Assembly: GCA_949128115.1 (NCBI GenBank)
Contig: OX421965.1
Coordinates: forward strand, 48,599,257 to 48,663,256
Direction: 5' to 3'
DNA length: 64,000 nucleotides
From: Anaspis maculata
Taxonomy: Eukaryota > Arthropoda > Insecta > Coleoptera > Scraptiidae
Shown: in pieces, positions 36,201 through 48,700 of the stretch
Numbering within the stretch: position 1 is the stretch's first letter
Layout of the letters: each line of letters begins with the position of its first letter
The notes under the pieces: generated by a model
Seen by the model: only the letters and a program-made list of their open reading frames with translations
Database searches by the model: none
Told to the model about the DNA's origin: nothing
Position numbers and translations under genes: made by a program

Positions 36201-39159
36201 CTGATCTCTAAAAATGGTAAGTGTTTTATTTAAATGATAAACGGGGCTTTGGGGCTAAAGATCAGCTTTAGCATGTTAGAGCGGACACTAATACCAGATG
36301 TGGAAGAAAACCGGCAAAGCAAGATAGCGAAACACTGAGTATAAGGAGAGTAGGTTCTGAGTGGAGAGGTTTTTGTGTATAACTGTATACAATAATCAAC
36401 AGTAATATCACAAGTGCAAGTGGTTAGATTTTCACGACAATTTGGGCCAAATTAATGCGAGTGCTGGTTGTAACGATTTATCTAGTGACAACAAGCCCGA
36501 GGGGAATGCTTGGCCACAATTATCTGGGAAAGTTTCAAGCACGAGTGATATTTTGCTGATTATTGCAAAAAAGAAGTCCGAAGTGACAGCCGTCAGATTT
36601 TGTTGTTTGTATCCAATTAATTCGGTTACCATTGACAGCAGGATTTAAATAAGTGATTAGGATCCTTATAGCTCTAATAATCAAGGGCGCTGTATGTAAT
36701 AATCGCTGTTATATACAGGGGATTCAAAAGTGTTGGACCACCTTGAAGATGCGTAATATGGGGATTGGGATTGTAGTAGAGTGCTAAAAAGTTATTGAAA
36801 AAATTCTGTCTTTCAATTTTGAAGTTACGGAGGGACAAAGGTTGGTCCTTCGATTGCTTCTATTTTCGTTGTTTCAAAAGATTTTAGCAAACTGTTTGTG
36901 GAAAAAGTTTGTTTTTAAAAGTTTGTTTTTCTCCTTCTCGGCATTTCTTATACCATAGGAGTTGCTGCATATTTATTGAAATTATTACATGTGAAAAAAT
37001 CCGCTTAAACAGCACAACACCCAGACCTGCTGCCCGGGAATCGAACCCGGGAGCTCAGCTTGCCGAGCGAACACGCAGTCCACTCGACTAGCTGCACTTA
37101 TGGAAAAATGATGAGTATAAAAATCAACCTCTGAATCTGTATTGAATTTCTGTTTTCTATACAGGGTGAGTCATAAACTACAAATATTTAGTTTTCCTGA
37201 AAAAACTAGAAGCAAATTAATTTTATCAAAATGAATTGTGTTTTATTGTGCTCTACACTGTTTGCAGGCACTTTTAGAGAAAAATAATTCTCAGGATTCA
37301 TGACTCACCCTGTATACAAAACAGAAATCCATTACAGAATCAGAGGTTGATTTTTTGAACTCATTGTTTTTCCATAAACAGTTCACCAAAATCTTTCGAA
37401 ACAACGAAAATACCGTATGATCAAAAACTTTTCTCCCCTAGGCGGCTGCGGTCTGGTCATCGGCAGGAAAACGAGGCTGATTTTGGCCAGGTCACAGCCT
37501 GCCTGGAGGAGAAAAGTTTTTGATCATACGGTAGAAGCGATTGAAGGAGCAACTTTTGTACATCCGTAACTTCAAAATTGAAAGACTTAGAATTTTTTTA
37601 CAGCTTTTCAACACTCCACTACACCTCCATATTACGCACCCTCAGAATGGCCCGACACTTTTGAATCACCTGTATTATAGTAGTATCTAGTCGGTAGTAG
37701 AGCTTCCCTCTGAATATTCCTGGTAACTAGGGCAGGAAGGTGCGCACTACCCAACTTCAGTATTTTCAACTCACCTGTTCTAAATACTGCCGAAAGAATC
37801 GAGCCGCCTAGGAACAAATACCTATTGTTCAACTTGGTCATCACACTCGCGATGGAAATCAAAATCCTGGCCACCAGATCCGCTCCAAAGAAAACGGTGA
37901 TCAGCAATGTGATTTGATCTTCGGAAAACCCAGAGTTGGTCATTATCAGAGGAATTAAGGCTATGAACGCCACGTCGGCAGTGAAGGACAAGGACATTCC
38001 CACCACAATGTTGACGTAAACTGGATCCTTGAACATTCCAATGTCGAAAGACTTAGCCAGAGTCTTCAGAAATCCTCCTTTTTCTTCCTCCTCGCGGCTT
38101 TTTCCTATGCGGTTGATAGTGGACACCGAGACTGCTCTGTCTCCCAGACTTACGATGGACGCTCTCGGTTTGGGCAATACGTATTTTGCACGTTCCAGAC
38201 CTCCATCCGCTCTCAATTCCAGCAATGGTTTCAACTGAGGTTCCTCTTCGCTCTGGTCTAGTTCTAGGCTCAGTTTTTCGGAACCGTTATTCAGTTGCGC
38301 TGTTGAATCGAACGTTTTATTTTACAATTCGACGTATTAGACTAAACTTACTCAAGCCCACAGCCAGCAATTTTTTCTTCATGTGCCACTCTGCAGGTTG
38401 CAAAGTGATTGCCCCTAGAAAAGCATTGAGGGCAAGTGCAGCAACGATGGCGACGCAGCCTCTGAACCCAAAAGTTTCCATTAAAAACTGGGCTATGGCA
38501 GGGAATGCCATGCTGGCTCCCACCATAAAAGCTTGAGCAACGCTGTTCATCAAGTTCAGTCTTTGGTCAAAATAACCATTGAGAGCGGTAAAGAAAGCAG
38601 GAAACATCAATCCCATTCCTATTCCTGCAAAACACAGTTTCAACAAAACTCCAAAAACTAAACAACAACACTTGCCTTGAATAACACCAAAAGATATAAC
38701 GAGTTGGAACAAATCTGTTACGAAAATAATCGAAAACGCTCCAATGAAAAATATCAAACTACCCATCACGGCCACTTTTCTGTAGCTGTACCTTCTTAGT
38801 AGACTGTTAGAAGCCAACCCTGTAAGATTGAACATAGTGTTGAACATTCCATTGGCCATGGTTGTTCCAGTAGTTTCATCGCCGACGTTTCTCAAGAACT
38901 CTCCGAATATCATTCCAAAAGCTGTCATTGGAACCAACGTCACGTTCTAAAAATCACAAAATCTAGATGCACCAAGCAAAGAAAGTAGTAAACAAATGCC
39001 TTGTTATAAAACGATACCTACAGCCATTAGAGTTAAGGCTATAGCCACTACATAGCCCCAACCCCCTTCGGGGGTTAGAAGCTCGTATTTAGCTGTGTCA
39101 TTTTTCACCCCGTTTTTTTCCACACGTTGTTCGCGGCTTTTTCCGTTTTTGGCCTCCAT
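33251..39159 (-). CDS. Gene A: monocarboxylate transporter-like protein (SLC16/MCT family)
   Basis: Six exons: 39159-39022, 38946-38676, 38624-38352, 38299-37775, 33889-33701, 33381-33251; 1527 nt, 508 aa. The start ATG gives MEAKNGKS. PEGGWGYVV (aa 30-38) is a form of the first MCT signature. The second signature (aa 154 on) reads YFDQRLNLMNSVAQAFM instead of the usual YFxKRRxxAxG form. A charged cytoplasmic loop (about aa 225-315) separates two six-helix halves. DLVAR at 368-372 matches the Asp/Arg pair in TM8 that MCT1 needs for proton-coupled transport. The product should be a 12-TM plasma-membrane carrier; its substrate is unknown. Intron 2 (38625-38675, 51 bp) uses a GC donor (CAAG|GCAAGT). 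Intron 3 is only 52 bp and has an in-frame stop if retained. Intron 4 (3.9 kb) is full of mobile DNA. Confidence 0.88.
34395..36020. repeat. Inverted pair of about 110 bp enclosing FB-1 copy c
   Basis: GGTTACAAA...CAGAAAAAAATATAA around 34410-34465 returns as a reverse complement at about 35945-36005 (TTATATTTTTTTCTGG, GTTTGTAACC). Between them is FB-1 sequence at 35380-35913. The whole lies in intron 4 of gene A. The frame 34297-34503 belongs to the repeat. Confidence 0.55.
35380..35913. repeat. FB-1, copy c (one half)
   Basis: Matches the FB-1 copies at the start of the window (CAAAGTTTCAAAACCAAATA, TTGTTCGATAGAAAC) and ends AAACACCTTGTA. Only one arm and the centre are clear. Confidence 0.65.
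36390..36710 (+). mobile_element. MITE DR-A, copy 2
   Basis: Begins AATAATCAACAGTAATATCA and ends near ATGTAATAATCG. It shares GAAGTCCGAAGTGACAG and AATAATCAAGGGCG with the copy at 58139-58472. It lies in intron 4 of gene A. Confidence 0.75.
37010..37098 (-). repeat. tRNA-derived SINE-like sequence
   Basis: The minus strand reads GTGCAGCTAGTCGAGTGGAC (A-box-like) and then the T arm CCGGG-TTCGATT-CCCGG (B box). The flanking bases do not pair as a tRNA acceptor stem, so I do not call a functional tRNA gene. It lies inside the left arm of the 36713-37675 foldback. Confidence 0.6.
37411..37533. mobile_element. MITE-P, copy 3
   Basis: TACCGTATGATCAAAAACTT and its reverse complement bound a 123-bp palindrome inserted into the right arm of the foldback. 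Confidence 0.88.
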
Positions 39160-39345
39160 TTCAGCCCATCAAGCCTCTAGTAGCTACTAACTTAGCTTCT
39201 GAATACCATGAAGGTTTATGTCTCGGTTTATGTTAAATCTGTTATCACAGCTCCAGTCTTAGCGCTGCTTATAGAGTATAAAGAAGACTAAGTACCTATT
39301 TAAACAATAATAGGTGTGTCCATAAATCAGTATTGTAATCTCGCA
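39160..39345 (-). promoter_or_regulatory. Gene A 5' region sharing sequence with gene B
   Basis: Within this stretch 39321-39342 (CATAAATCAGTATTGTAATC on the plus strand) matches 50041-50062 upstream of gene B with one mismatch. AGCGCT, TGATAACA and TTAGTAGC words follow in the same order toward each start codon, ending in GATGGG just before ATG. The shared block lies about 160 bp from the start in A and 110 bp in B. I read it as promoter or 5' leader kept after duplication. Exact start site unknown. Confidence 0.6.
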
Positions 39346-39724
39346 ATGAGTGAATTTGTCTAAAATTGTACACCCGGTATATCAAAAACCTTGACTTTTT
39401 TGGTATAGATTTGTGAACAAAGATTCAAGTAAGTGTTGTATAAATAGTTGTTATTTTTTTTAAGTTCATGACGAAATTTCTAAGCCTAAAACAACATCAT
39501 TGTCTAGATCTAGATACGATTTTTCAATATGAAATGAGATGTTGCATAATAAATGCACTAGAGCCATGAAAAACTCGCAAAGAAAAAGTTGAATAATACA
39601 AGATTGTGATACTTTACTATTCTAATAATTGGTTGGCTGCATTTTTACAACAAATGTCCAAAAATACTTCTAGTATAGAAAATGAGAATCACTGGTACAT
39701 TTTTTAAAAGTCTATTCTGTTTCA

Positions 39725-42700
39725 CTATTTCTTATTGCTGTTCCCTTTCAGTTTTTTGTAGACCAGTTCGATGATCCAGCTGATACTGCAAGTGAGGTAG
39801 CACAATGTCAACAAGTGGACCACCATGACATCACTTTGCGTCACTGATTTGACAACGCCTGAAATTGATAAATTGGTTAGAAATATGTAGATCACAGCTA
39901 ATAACACAAATTACAATCACTTATTGAATAACAATACATAATTCAAACTTCTGGGAATATAGCAAGTTTTCCACTCACTCTGTAAAGGTCCGAAAAGTAA
40001 GCTGACGAAACCACAGACGGCCATGTAAAGTGAAAACGCTGTGGCAAATTTGTCAGAGTAGGCGTCGGAAATCACACAAGGCAGTGGTGTTTGGATGAAG
40101 CATCTCAAGAAACCCAGCACTGAGCCAGTGGCCAGCTTCCAGTACCAACCGTCCCGCATTACGAAAGCTGAAATTAAAAAAAGTCACTAAGGTCTAATTG
40201 ATTGTTCAATGTTTTCTTGTTATTTATTCGAATTTATTCATCTTTGTTTGCATGCGTCGTACTGTACCAATATTGAGGCTTTGAAGTGGCTACAGCTTCA
40301 ACTTCAACTGTAATGGCTAAAGGTATGGTTTTATAACAAAGCATCGCATAAAAAGAAGTTCAGTATATGACCTTTCTCTCATGCTTCGATTTGCAGGAGT
40401 TGCTAAGCAAATTTTCCTCAGTAACTCCTTCAAATCGGAGTAATATGGCGTTTTCGACTGGCCAGAACAGAGCCAGTTCAGCTCGAAAATTTCTATCACT
40501 GACTGGGCAAGGATTTTCGAGAACCAATCGAATCCTCTGATTTCAGAGCCGAGCTGGTTCGGTTCTAGTGATTTAAAAACGATATTGGAGTTGACGGCAC
40601 ACCACAGGGAAGTGTGGGCGGGGCTAAACAGAAAAACAAAAATCGTTTTGGACGAGTCCGTGTGTTGAAATAGGTTAAGCAACATCGTCAGATAGAGTGG
40701 TGGACCATTACCAGGTCATAGCTGGTCATAGGCGAACTAAAATCTCACTGCAAATCTAGGTACACCACTAGATGAACTCAGTTCGCGCAGTTAGGCTCCT
40801 CCCACAGGTCCCTGTGGTATTCCGAGTACTCTAGCACATTTTCCGATTATATACATATGAGCTATTATTTTTTTAGTATAAAACAAATGGACAGGGAGTT
40901 CGTGCCTCAAAACTTACGTCATAAGGCACATGATTTTAACCCTGTAGGTCCAATGTGCGCTGAGAATAAAAATGTGCAAAATTCACGTCATAAGGTACAA
41001 TGAAACCAACAGGGTTTTGTGTGGGAACATCCCCTCAATCAAAAATCGGGTCTTAGGACAAAATTTTTGGAGGCTCTCGGTCCATAAGACAAGTTTGAAA
41101 TTTTCAAAAAAAGGCCAAACTTTATCTCTTCTTAGAGACTTCTTCTCTGACATAATTTCAGAAAAGAGAAACGATTCTTAGATGATTTTTTAGGTAGGTT
41201 TCGAATCTGTCCACAATATCTTCTAATCGTACATCGCTTACAGGGTGCAACATCGAAAACTTTTTCTCAAATCGTGCACCTTGTATTTTAACATGGAAAT
41301 CAATTCCGTCTTTCATCCTGATTACAAATATATTTCACACTTAGTGGGTTAGTCAACGAAACGCCTGTGAAAAAATTTATGAATTTTGGTTCTTTTTTGA
41401 AATTTCAAACTCAACTTATGGACCGAAAGCCCCCAAAAATTTTGGCTCACGACCAGATTTTCGGTTAAGAAGATGTTCCCACACAAAATCCAGTTGGTTT
41501 CATTCATGTACCTTATGACGTAAATTTTTGACTATTTTCTCGAAAATTGACAAGCTTATACCAGCCAGCTCCCAGTCTGACATGTGAGACAAAGCAATTT
41601 TTAACAACCTTATCAACGCACATTAGACCTACAGGGTTAAAATCATGTACCTTATGACGTAAGTTTTGAGGCACCAGCTCCCTGTCCATACTGAAACAAT
41701 CATGGCCAATAAAATGTTCAACATACGTTTACGGTGGTTGTATGGTAGAGCAGCATTATGCTGAATACCTCCACCTTCTGAATAAAGCCATATTTATTAT
41801 TATTATTATTATTATTATTACGTTTCCACTTTCAAAGTTCACTTCAATTTACAATTTTAAAAAACTCCCTGTATTTCAACTTTCAACGGGAGTATTGATT
41901 TTTCAAACGAAAAGTACTAAAAGGAGGTGATTTTTCTGCAGAAATGGGAGCTGTAGATACCGTATGATCAAAAACTTTCTATCTATAGGCAGGCTGTGGC
42001 CTGGCCAAAATCAGCCTCGTTTGCTTGCCAATGACCAGACCACAGAGCCTGTCTAGAGGAGGAAAGTTTTTTGATCATACGGTACATGTTTCGTCATATT
42101 TATTGTTTTAGCCTCTCAATACAGCATACCAGACACAAGAACTTCTTGCTTCTTGAAAGCTACTAATTTTAGTCCTTTGAGTTTGAAAAATCAATAGTTC
42201 CGACAAAAATGAAAGTAATTTTACATTTCTTCGTCTCTCATGATTATGAAGTAAGTCAACGGGTTTTTGAGAAAAGTCAACGTTATCAAATTAACAAAAT
42301 ATGAAATTTCTCAGTTAGTTGAAAGTCGAATATTATTCAGATAAACATATATCAGAGATTTCCGGATATTTATTTTCGGAAAACTTTGACCAAAAATAGA
42401 TCATTACATAAGTTGATGATGGTGATATTTCCAAATAATTTGCAACTCTATCTTCAATGCAAACGGTACTTAAGTGACCCAATTGAACTTTGTGGATTTT
42501 TATTTTGAATTGATAAAGTGGAACAGCAAATAGATGAAAGGTTTAGTGAACTGGCGCTGATCTATGTAGGTAGCTAACGTGCGATTAAAAACTTTTTGGA
42601 TCTTGGAAATAGATTTCTTAACATTTAAATTGACCTATGGTTCTAAATAACACTGGCATAATGGGGTACTTGCCCATTTTTTTTTATTGACTTAATCGAT

Positions 42701-45700
42701 AGTGTGGTTAAAAATATTGTACCCGTATTTTTTCTTTTTCCCAAATTCCCAAAATTACGACCGTGATGCGTGTTTTAAAAATATATATGTGACGTCACAA
42801 ATATACTAAAAACTAAACAAACAGCACTGTTGGATTGAAAACTCAAAAAACTGTTAGAGTGACATTACAATATTTGAAAAATACAGACATGAAAATCCCA
42901 CTGACATTTCCCTACTGTAAGTGGGATTTTGAAATCACCAGCCTTTTGAAAAAATTAAAATAAAAAAAAATCTTTTTAACCAGTGGATATATTTCCAGAA
43001 AATTTCCAGGAAATACTCTTCATTACTCTTTTGGGTGATTGAAAGTATTTTTAGTCAAATCTATTCCATTGGCAAGTACCCCATCATGTATGGTAATATT
43101 TTTGTGTCTTTTCATACCTAATTATTATGTCTCATAACTCAAAAGTATCCGCTTTGTGCATTCAGCCGAATAGCGACATCTCGCAGCCGAAAATAACACA
43201 AATAGGCATCCTTCAGTTTTGTAAATCACCACTTTGAGCGCTGAGTCGACTCCTCCCGGCGAACGCACACAGCAGAATCACCGTGTGCATTCAGTCGAGT
43301 AGCGACATCTAGCTATACCGAAAACAGAATAAATAGGCATCATTCAGTTTCGTAAATCGTCACCTTGAGCGCTGATGTCGACTCCTCCCACTTTTTTGGC
43401 GAACGCACATAGCGGATAGGTATCGCATTTTGGGCCCAGTACTGCCCCTCAGATCAGTAAAATGCTTCAGAAGTGCCAGAAAAATGCCCATTAAGTATTA
43501 ATCGTCAATACTACGTTCAATTCTACTGTGATTCTAGTTGGCTGAGAGATTTTGTTTTCAAGTTTCCAAATGTGGAATACAGGAAATCCCTAGAACTTTG
43601 CAGTTGGCTGCACCGGCGATATTCGACAACGAGACACGAAGTCGTTCGGGCCACTTCTGAAACGCATTTTTTGCGCATTTCAGCTACAGTTGGACGGAAC
43701 ATTTTTGCAAGACGTGATGTCTGACGCTTTTCTTCATTTTATTGTAAACTGAAGTGATTTTGCGACCTGTTTTTAATTTTCGCCAATCAACAAATAAATC
43801 AAAGTAGCCTGTGACATTTGACAGTTCCTACAAAAAAAAGATGCAAGCCCTTCGGTGCAAAAAGGAGCCCTTAGGAATCAGCAATCCTTTTGTCTGTTCC
43901 AGTCGAAAAGACACGCCAAGCCCTGGAGGATCATTGGCAAAACAAGGACCTGCGCGGCGGTCTGTCATGGGCAGAATAATTCACGTGTAAAAACTTTAAT
44001 AAATCAAATTTCAAAAAATCCAGCGGCTCAAAGTTGCGTATTGGACCGCAATTGCTTTTATAAACCACCACCAAAATTGGTATGAACTTTGAGGCGCAAG
44101 GATCCCAACCTTATTTGCGTGGAAAATACCAGCCACTCCATGTGTTTTGAATATTTTTTCCAACAGGATAAGTCAGAAACCTCCATAACTTTAAAACGAA
44201 ATCTGGAAGAATTTTTTAAATTTTGTTATGGGCTCATAAAGGTTCATACCATGGTACTGTCATAGTGCGACAATTGCGGGATAATCCGAGGGATAATCCT
44301 CCCTCCCTGTAGTACCTAACAAGATTTTTTCTTTGCCTTATTGTTTTGTCGGAGAATTTATTCAAGTATCTGGGTACCTACCTAAGTGAGTAAATGTCAA
44401 GTTAAATACATCCTAAACGGTGGTGAACTATAAATCTTATGTAAGTAACACTTGGGACAATACTGTGTTTATTTGTATTATCATAATATTTATTTGATAT
44501 TTGTATAACTACACAATGATAGCTACCTATAACGCCTAACTACCCACTTGTTTAAACTTCACACATGGAAGATGAAGATATTATAGGTACAGGGTGATTC
44601 CAACATGGCGCATTTTCTTGCGGGTGCGTAATCATGAAGTCAGATAAAGATTTAAAGAAAAAGGTACCTACATTGCTGCAAAGCAGTTTTTTTTTCATTT
44701 TTCAATATTGAATTAAACAAAACGTTTCATTTAATTTGAAAAAAATTTTACTTGGGATCTTTGTTTTGTGTTTTTCTTAATATCGAAAAACTGATTATGT
44801 ATGACACAGTATCATATTTTTCAAATATCTTAGTAAAAAACGAAATTGGGATCAAACTTGGAGTGTCAGTCATAGCCCGAAAAATTTCCAAGGCAGATTT
44901 TTTCCTGAACACCCCTTTACAACGTATCGCAATAAAATGCGCCATTTTGAAATGACCTGCTTAGTATTGTCCGAGGTATTGTCTTACTGATTTTATCGAA
45001 CTTTTATCAGGGCCGGCGACTTTACCTTTTGCCGTGTGTTGCTTTCTCGGGGGGTCTGGGGGAGGAAAGGTTTTTTTTGAATAATGATAATAATAATAAA
45101 AAGCAACAAAAAAGAGAAGCCGGTGACTAAATTGTTGATACATTTTTTCAAACAAAATCGCAAAAAAATTTCAACAGGGAGATACAATAGTTGTGCGAGA
45201 ACTGAATTTCAATGGAAGTTTAATAAATATGGGTGGAAACTGATTCAAAATAGCAAAATAATTATAAATTGGACAAAAAGATTAGACATGAAGATAAATT
45301 GTATCTAGTTTGTGAAGGGAATTTTTTTTTACATAGTATCCTAAGTAATATAGATATAGAAATGCAAAATTATCTTCAGCTTGATTTTTTTCCCGTGTGT
45401 TGCCCAGCTACATGTGACTTGACCCCGTGTGTTGCTTGAGCACGCGAGCTACACACCTATCGCCGGCCCTGCTTTTAATAGTTGATGATAACGGTGGCGG
45501 TCAAGGGTTAGGAAACACCTGTCTTGAAGGCGGACATCCTCATTGAAACCATAGTAGCATTAGTAGCATGAAGTTTCCTCCGATTTGATTTGGAGCAATT
45601 TGCAGTCCAAAAATTGACGGTTTTGAAAAGTGTTTCCATTCTTTTGACCGCCATTGAACCTACCTTCCATTTGAAAATTAAACAAAAATAACGTGCAAGT

Positions 45701-48700
45701 TACAAAGTAGCCTAATAATAATGAGTAGGCCCAATAAGCGAAACCAAGCAATTTCACCTACCTGTTCTGAAGATTGCAGAAAGAATAGAACCGCCCAGAA
45801 AAATGTATCTGTTGTTTAGCTTGGTCACCACACTGGCCACGGACAGCAAAATCCTGGCGCACAAATCTGAGCCGAAGTACACCGTGACCAGAAGCGTTGT
45901 CTGAGCACTGCTAAACCCTGCATTGGTCAATATCAAAGGAATCAAAGCTATGAACGCCACGTCGGCCGTAAAAGACAGAGACATTCCAACCGCTATGTTG
46001 ACATAAACTGGGTCCTTGAACATTCCAAAATCGAAAGATTTTGCCAGAGCCTTCAGCACCCCTCCCTTATCTTCATCCCTGTCTTTTCCCATCCTGTTGA
46101 TGGTGGTCACAGAAATCGCTCTGTCACCCAAACTTATTATGGAATATCTTGGCTTGGGCATGATGTATTTCGATGAGGGATCATTTACGACTTCTTCAGC
46201 TCTAAGCTCCAAAAGCGGTTTCAAGTGAGGCTCTTTTACTGGTTTTTCATCATTTTCTTCAACAACTGGTACTTTCAATGTGTCTTGTTCATCTCCCAAG
46301 TTATCTAAAGTAGTAGTTTCAATTGATTTTCTCCGATATTGTAACGAAAAGAACTTACTCAAACTGATGGCCAGTAGCTTTTTCTTCATGTGCCACTCGG
46401 CAGGTTGGAGCACTGCAGCCCCTAGCAGTGTGTTCAGGGTAAGTGCTGCTAAAATGGCAACGCAGCCTCTGAACCCAAAAGTGTCGATTAGAAATCGAGC
46501 TATTATGGGGAAGCACATGCTCGTTAGTATCATGAAAGCTTGAGCTACACTGTTCATCAGGTTTAGTCTTTTGTCAAAGTAGCAGTTTAGCGCTGTGAAG
46601 AAAGCCGGGAACATTAATCCCATCCCTATGCCTACAAAATGCAAAAATTAAAACTCAATGATAAAAATGAAAGAAAAATGAAAACTCACCTTGAATAACA
46701 CCGAAAGACATGACAAGTTGGAATAAGTCTGTCACAAAAATAATCGAAAATGCCCCCGCGGCGAATATAACACCTCCTAGAAAGGCTACTTTTCGGTAAC
46801 TATATTTATTCAACAAACTGTTGGAAGCCAACCCTAGAATCGATTAAGTTACTTTAGAACTTGTTTTTCGGAAAATAAAGTCAGTAAGAGTGATGACAAG
46901 GACTGGCTAGAGTAGATTCGAAAGTGAGAAAATTAATAATAGGTAGGTACAGGTTTACGGGATGATTCTTCCTAGTCTGATAACATACAGGGTGTTTGCA
47001 CACTTGGGGTAGAAAATTCAACCGCAGTTATGGAAATGCTTCAAAAGTAACAGAAAAATGTTGAGGTTTTTATTTTTGAAAATATGTAGGGTCCCTTCGA
47101 CCCTCTTTATATTCATTATTTTGAAAGATTTTAGTTAACTGTTTTTAACAGACCAAAAAGCAATGTTTTTGAACCTTTGAATGTGTTTTGTAATTTCATT
47201 TACTATACAGGGTGAGTAGTAAATCCTGAAAATCCATTCATCTACAATGGAGTATTATACTAAAAAAATTTTTCGATTGAAATGGAAACTAGATTGAAAA
47301 ATAATTGACCCGTGTTTTTTTATTTGGTCAAAACTCGTATCGTTTGGGCGCAATAAATGAATAACATCAACTAGTTCTGACGTCACAGCGAGTCGCCGCC
47401 TATACTGCCTGTGTAAATGACGTCAGAAATAGGCAGAATATAGGAATTTCGTTTATTTATTGCGGCCAAACGATACGATTTATGGCAAAATGAAAAAATA
47501 CGGGTCAGCTTTTTTTCAATATAGTTTCCGATTCCATCGAAAACAAATTTTTTTTTCAAAAGTATAATACTCTATTCATTCCTTGTAGAAACTTTCACGG
47601 GCATTTGCGATGGAAAATAGATTTTTACGATTCATGACTCACTCTGTACTCTAAATAAAATCACAATACACAATCAAAGGTTCAAAAAAAATTCTTTTTG
47701 GTCTGATGGAAAGAGTTTGCTAAAATCTTTCAAAATAACGAAAATAGAGAAGGCCGAAGGACCACATTTGACCCTCCTATTTTCAAAAATAAAAACCCTA
47801 CATTTTTTCAACATTTTTCTGGCACTCCTGGAGCATCTCCCTACCTGCTGTTCAGTTTTCTACCCCAAGTTTGCAAACACCTTGTACAGGCACAATCATA
47901 CCTACATAAATGTAGACTTCAACAGGACGCGAGGAAGCGGCATGAGCATGAGCAGTCGAAAAACGCGCCAAACAAGAGGTGACAAGTTTGAAGCTAAACC
48001 AATCTAGTTACACTTGACCTTTTTGAAAAAGCTAGACGACATGTTGTAGCCTGATGTCTTGAGTATTCGAGTTTGAAATCTCAATTATATATCACGACTG
48101 TAAACCACATGGTAGGGAAAACGGTGACAGGTGTTACATTGCTTCTCTGGGCAAATCGAATCAGCGCAGCAAAACGAGACTACATCGAAGTCTCTTAAAC
48201 GAACGCCGTAAGAACGGTAGGTTCTAGGAAAAAAATACAGCTGCAGTTTTAAAGACAATAAAATATTGACACGAGAAAGTCCCTGAAGCCATATTTTTCT
48301 AGTTGGTAGCTTGAAAACTATTGATAATTGGATATTCTTATATCAGTTGTAAATGAACTTGGATTTCATTTCTCATGAAAAGATACAGCTTGTAATGCAA
48401 GAGCTAACAAGGCAAATGTAAAGTGAGGAATCCCAATCATCGATCCGATCGTACCACGACCATCGAAATTCAGCATACACGTGTTTCGACCGGTCTGGGT
48501 CTCATCAGTGCCGAAGCATTGGAGACGTAGGCCTAGCGGGTCCAACTATCGAGATTCCGTTTGTACACTCTCTGCCCAACTTCAGGCCTCAATGCTTGAG
48601 ACCACGGAATCTCGATGGTCGGATCGGCTGGGCTTCCGCCTCGAATGCTTCGGCACTCATGAGACTCAAACCGGTCGAAACAGATGTTTACTAAGTTCCG

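Larger units (their letters stand above)
36713..37675. mobile_element. Foldback element in gene A intron 4, doubly nested
   Basis: Outer ends ATACAGGGGATTCAAAAGTG and CACTTTTGAATCACCTGTAT. An inner mirrored pair (TATACAGGGTGAGTCAT near 37161 and ATGACTCACCCTGTATA near 37301) sits in the centre. A MITE-P copy is inserted in the right arm only and a tRNA-like element in the left arm only, so both arrived after the foldback formed. Confidence 0.85.

Noticed and set aside
37632..38234. A single 200-codon exon beginning at 38234
   Set aside because: The apparent start is TTG within the exon; the homologous exon of gene B and the splice sites show that exon 4 of gene A runs 38299-37775, and the tail below 37775 is intron.
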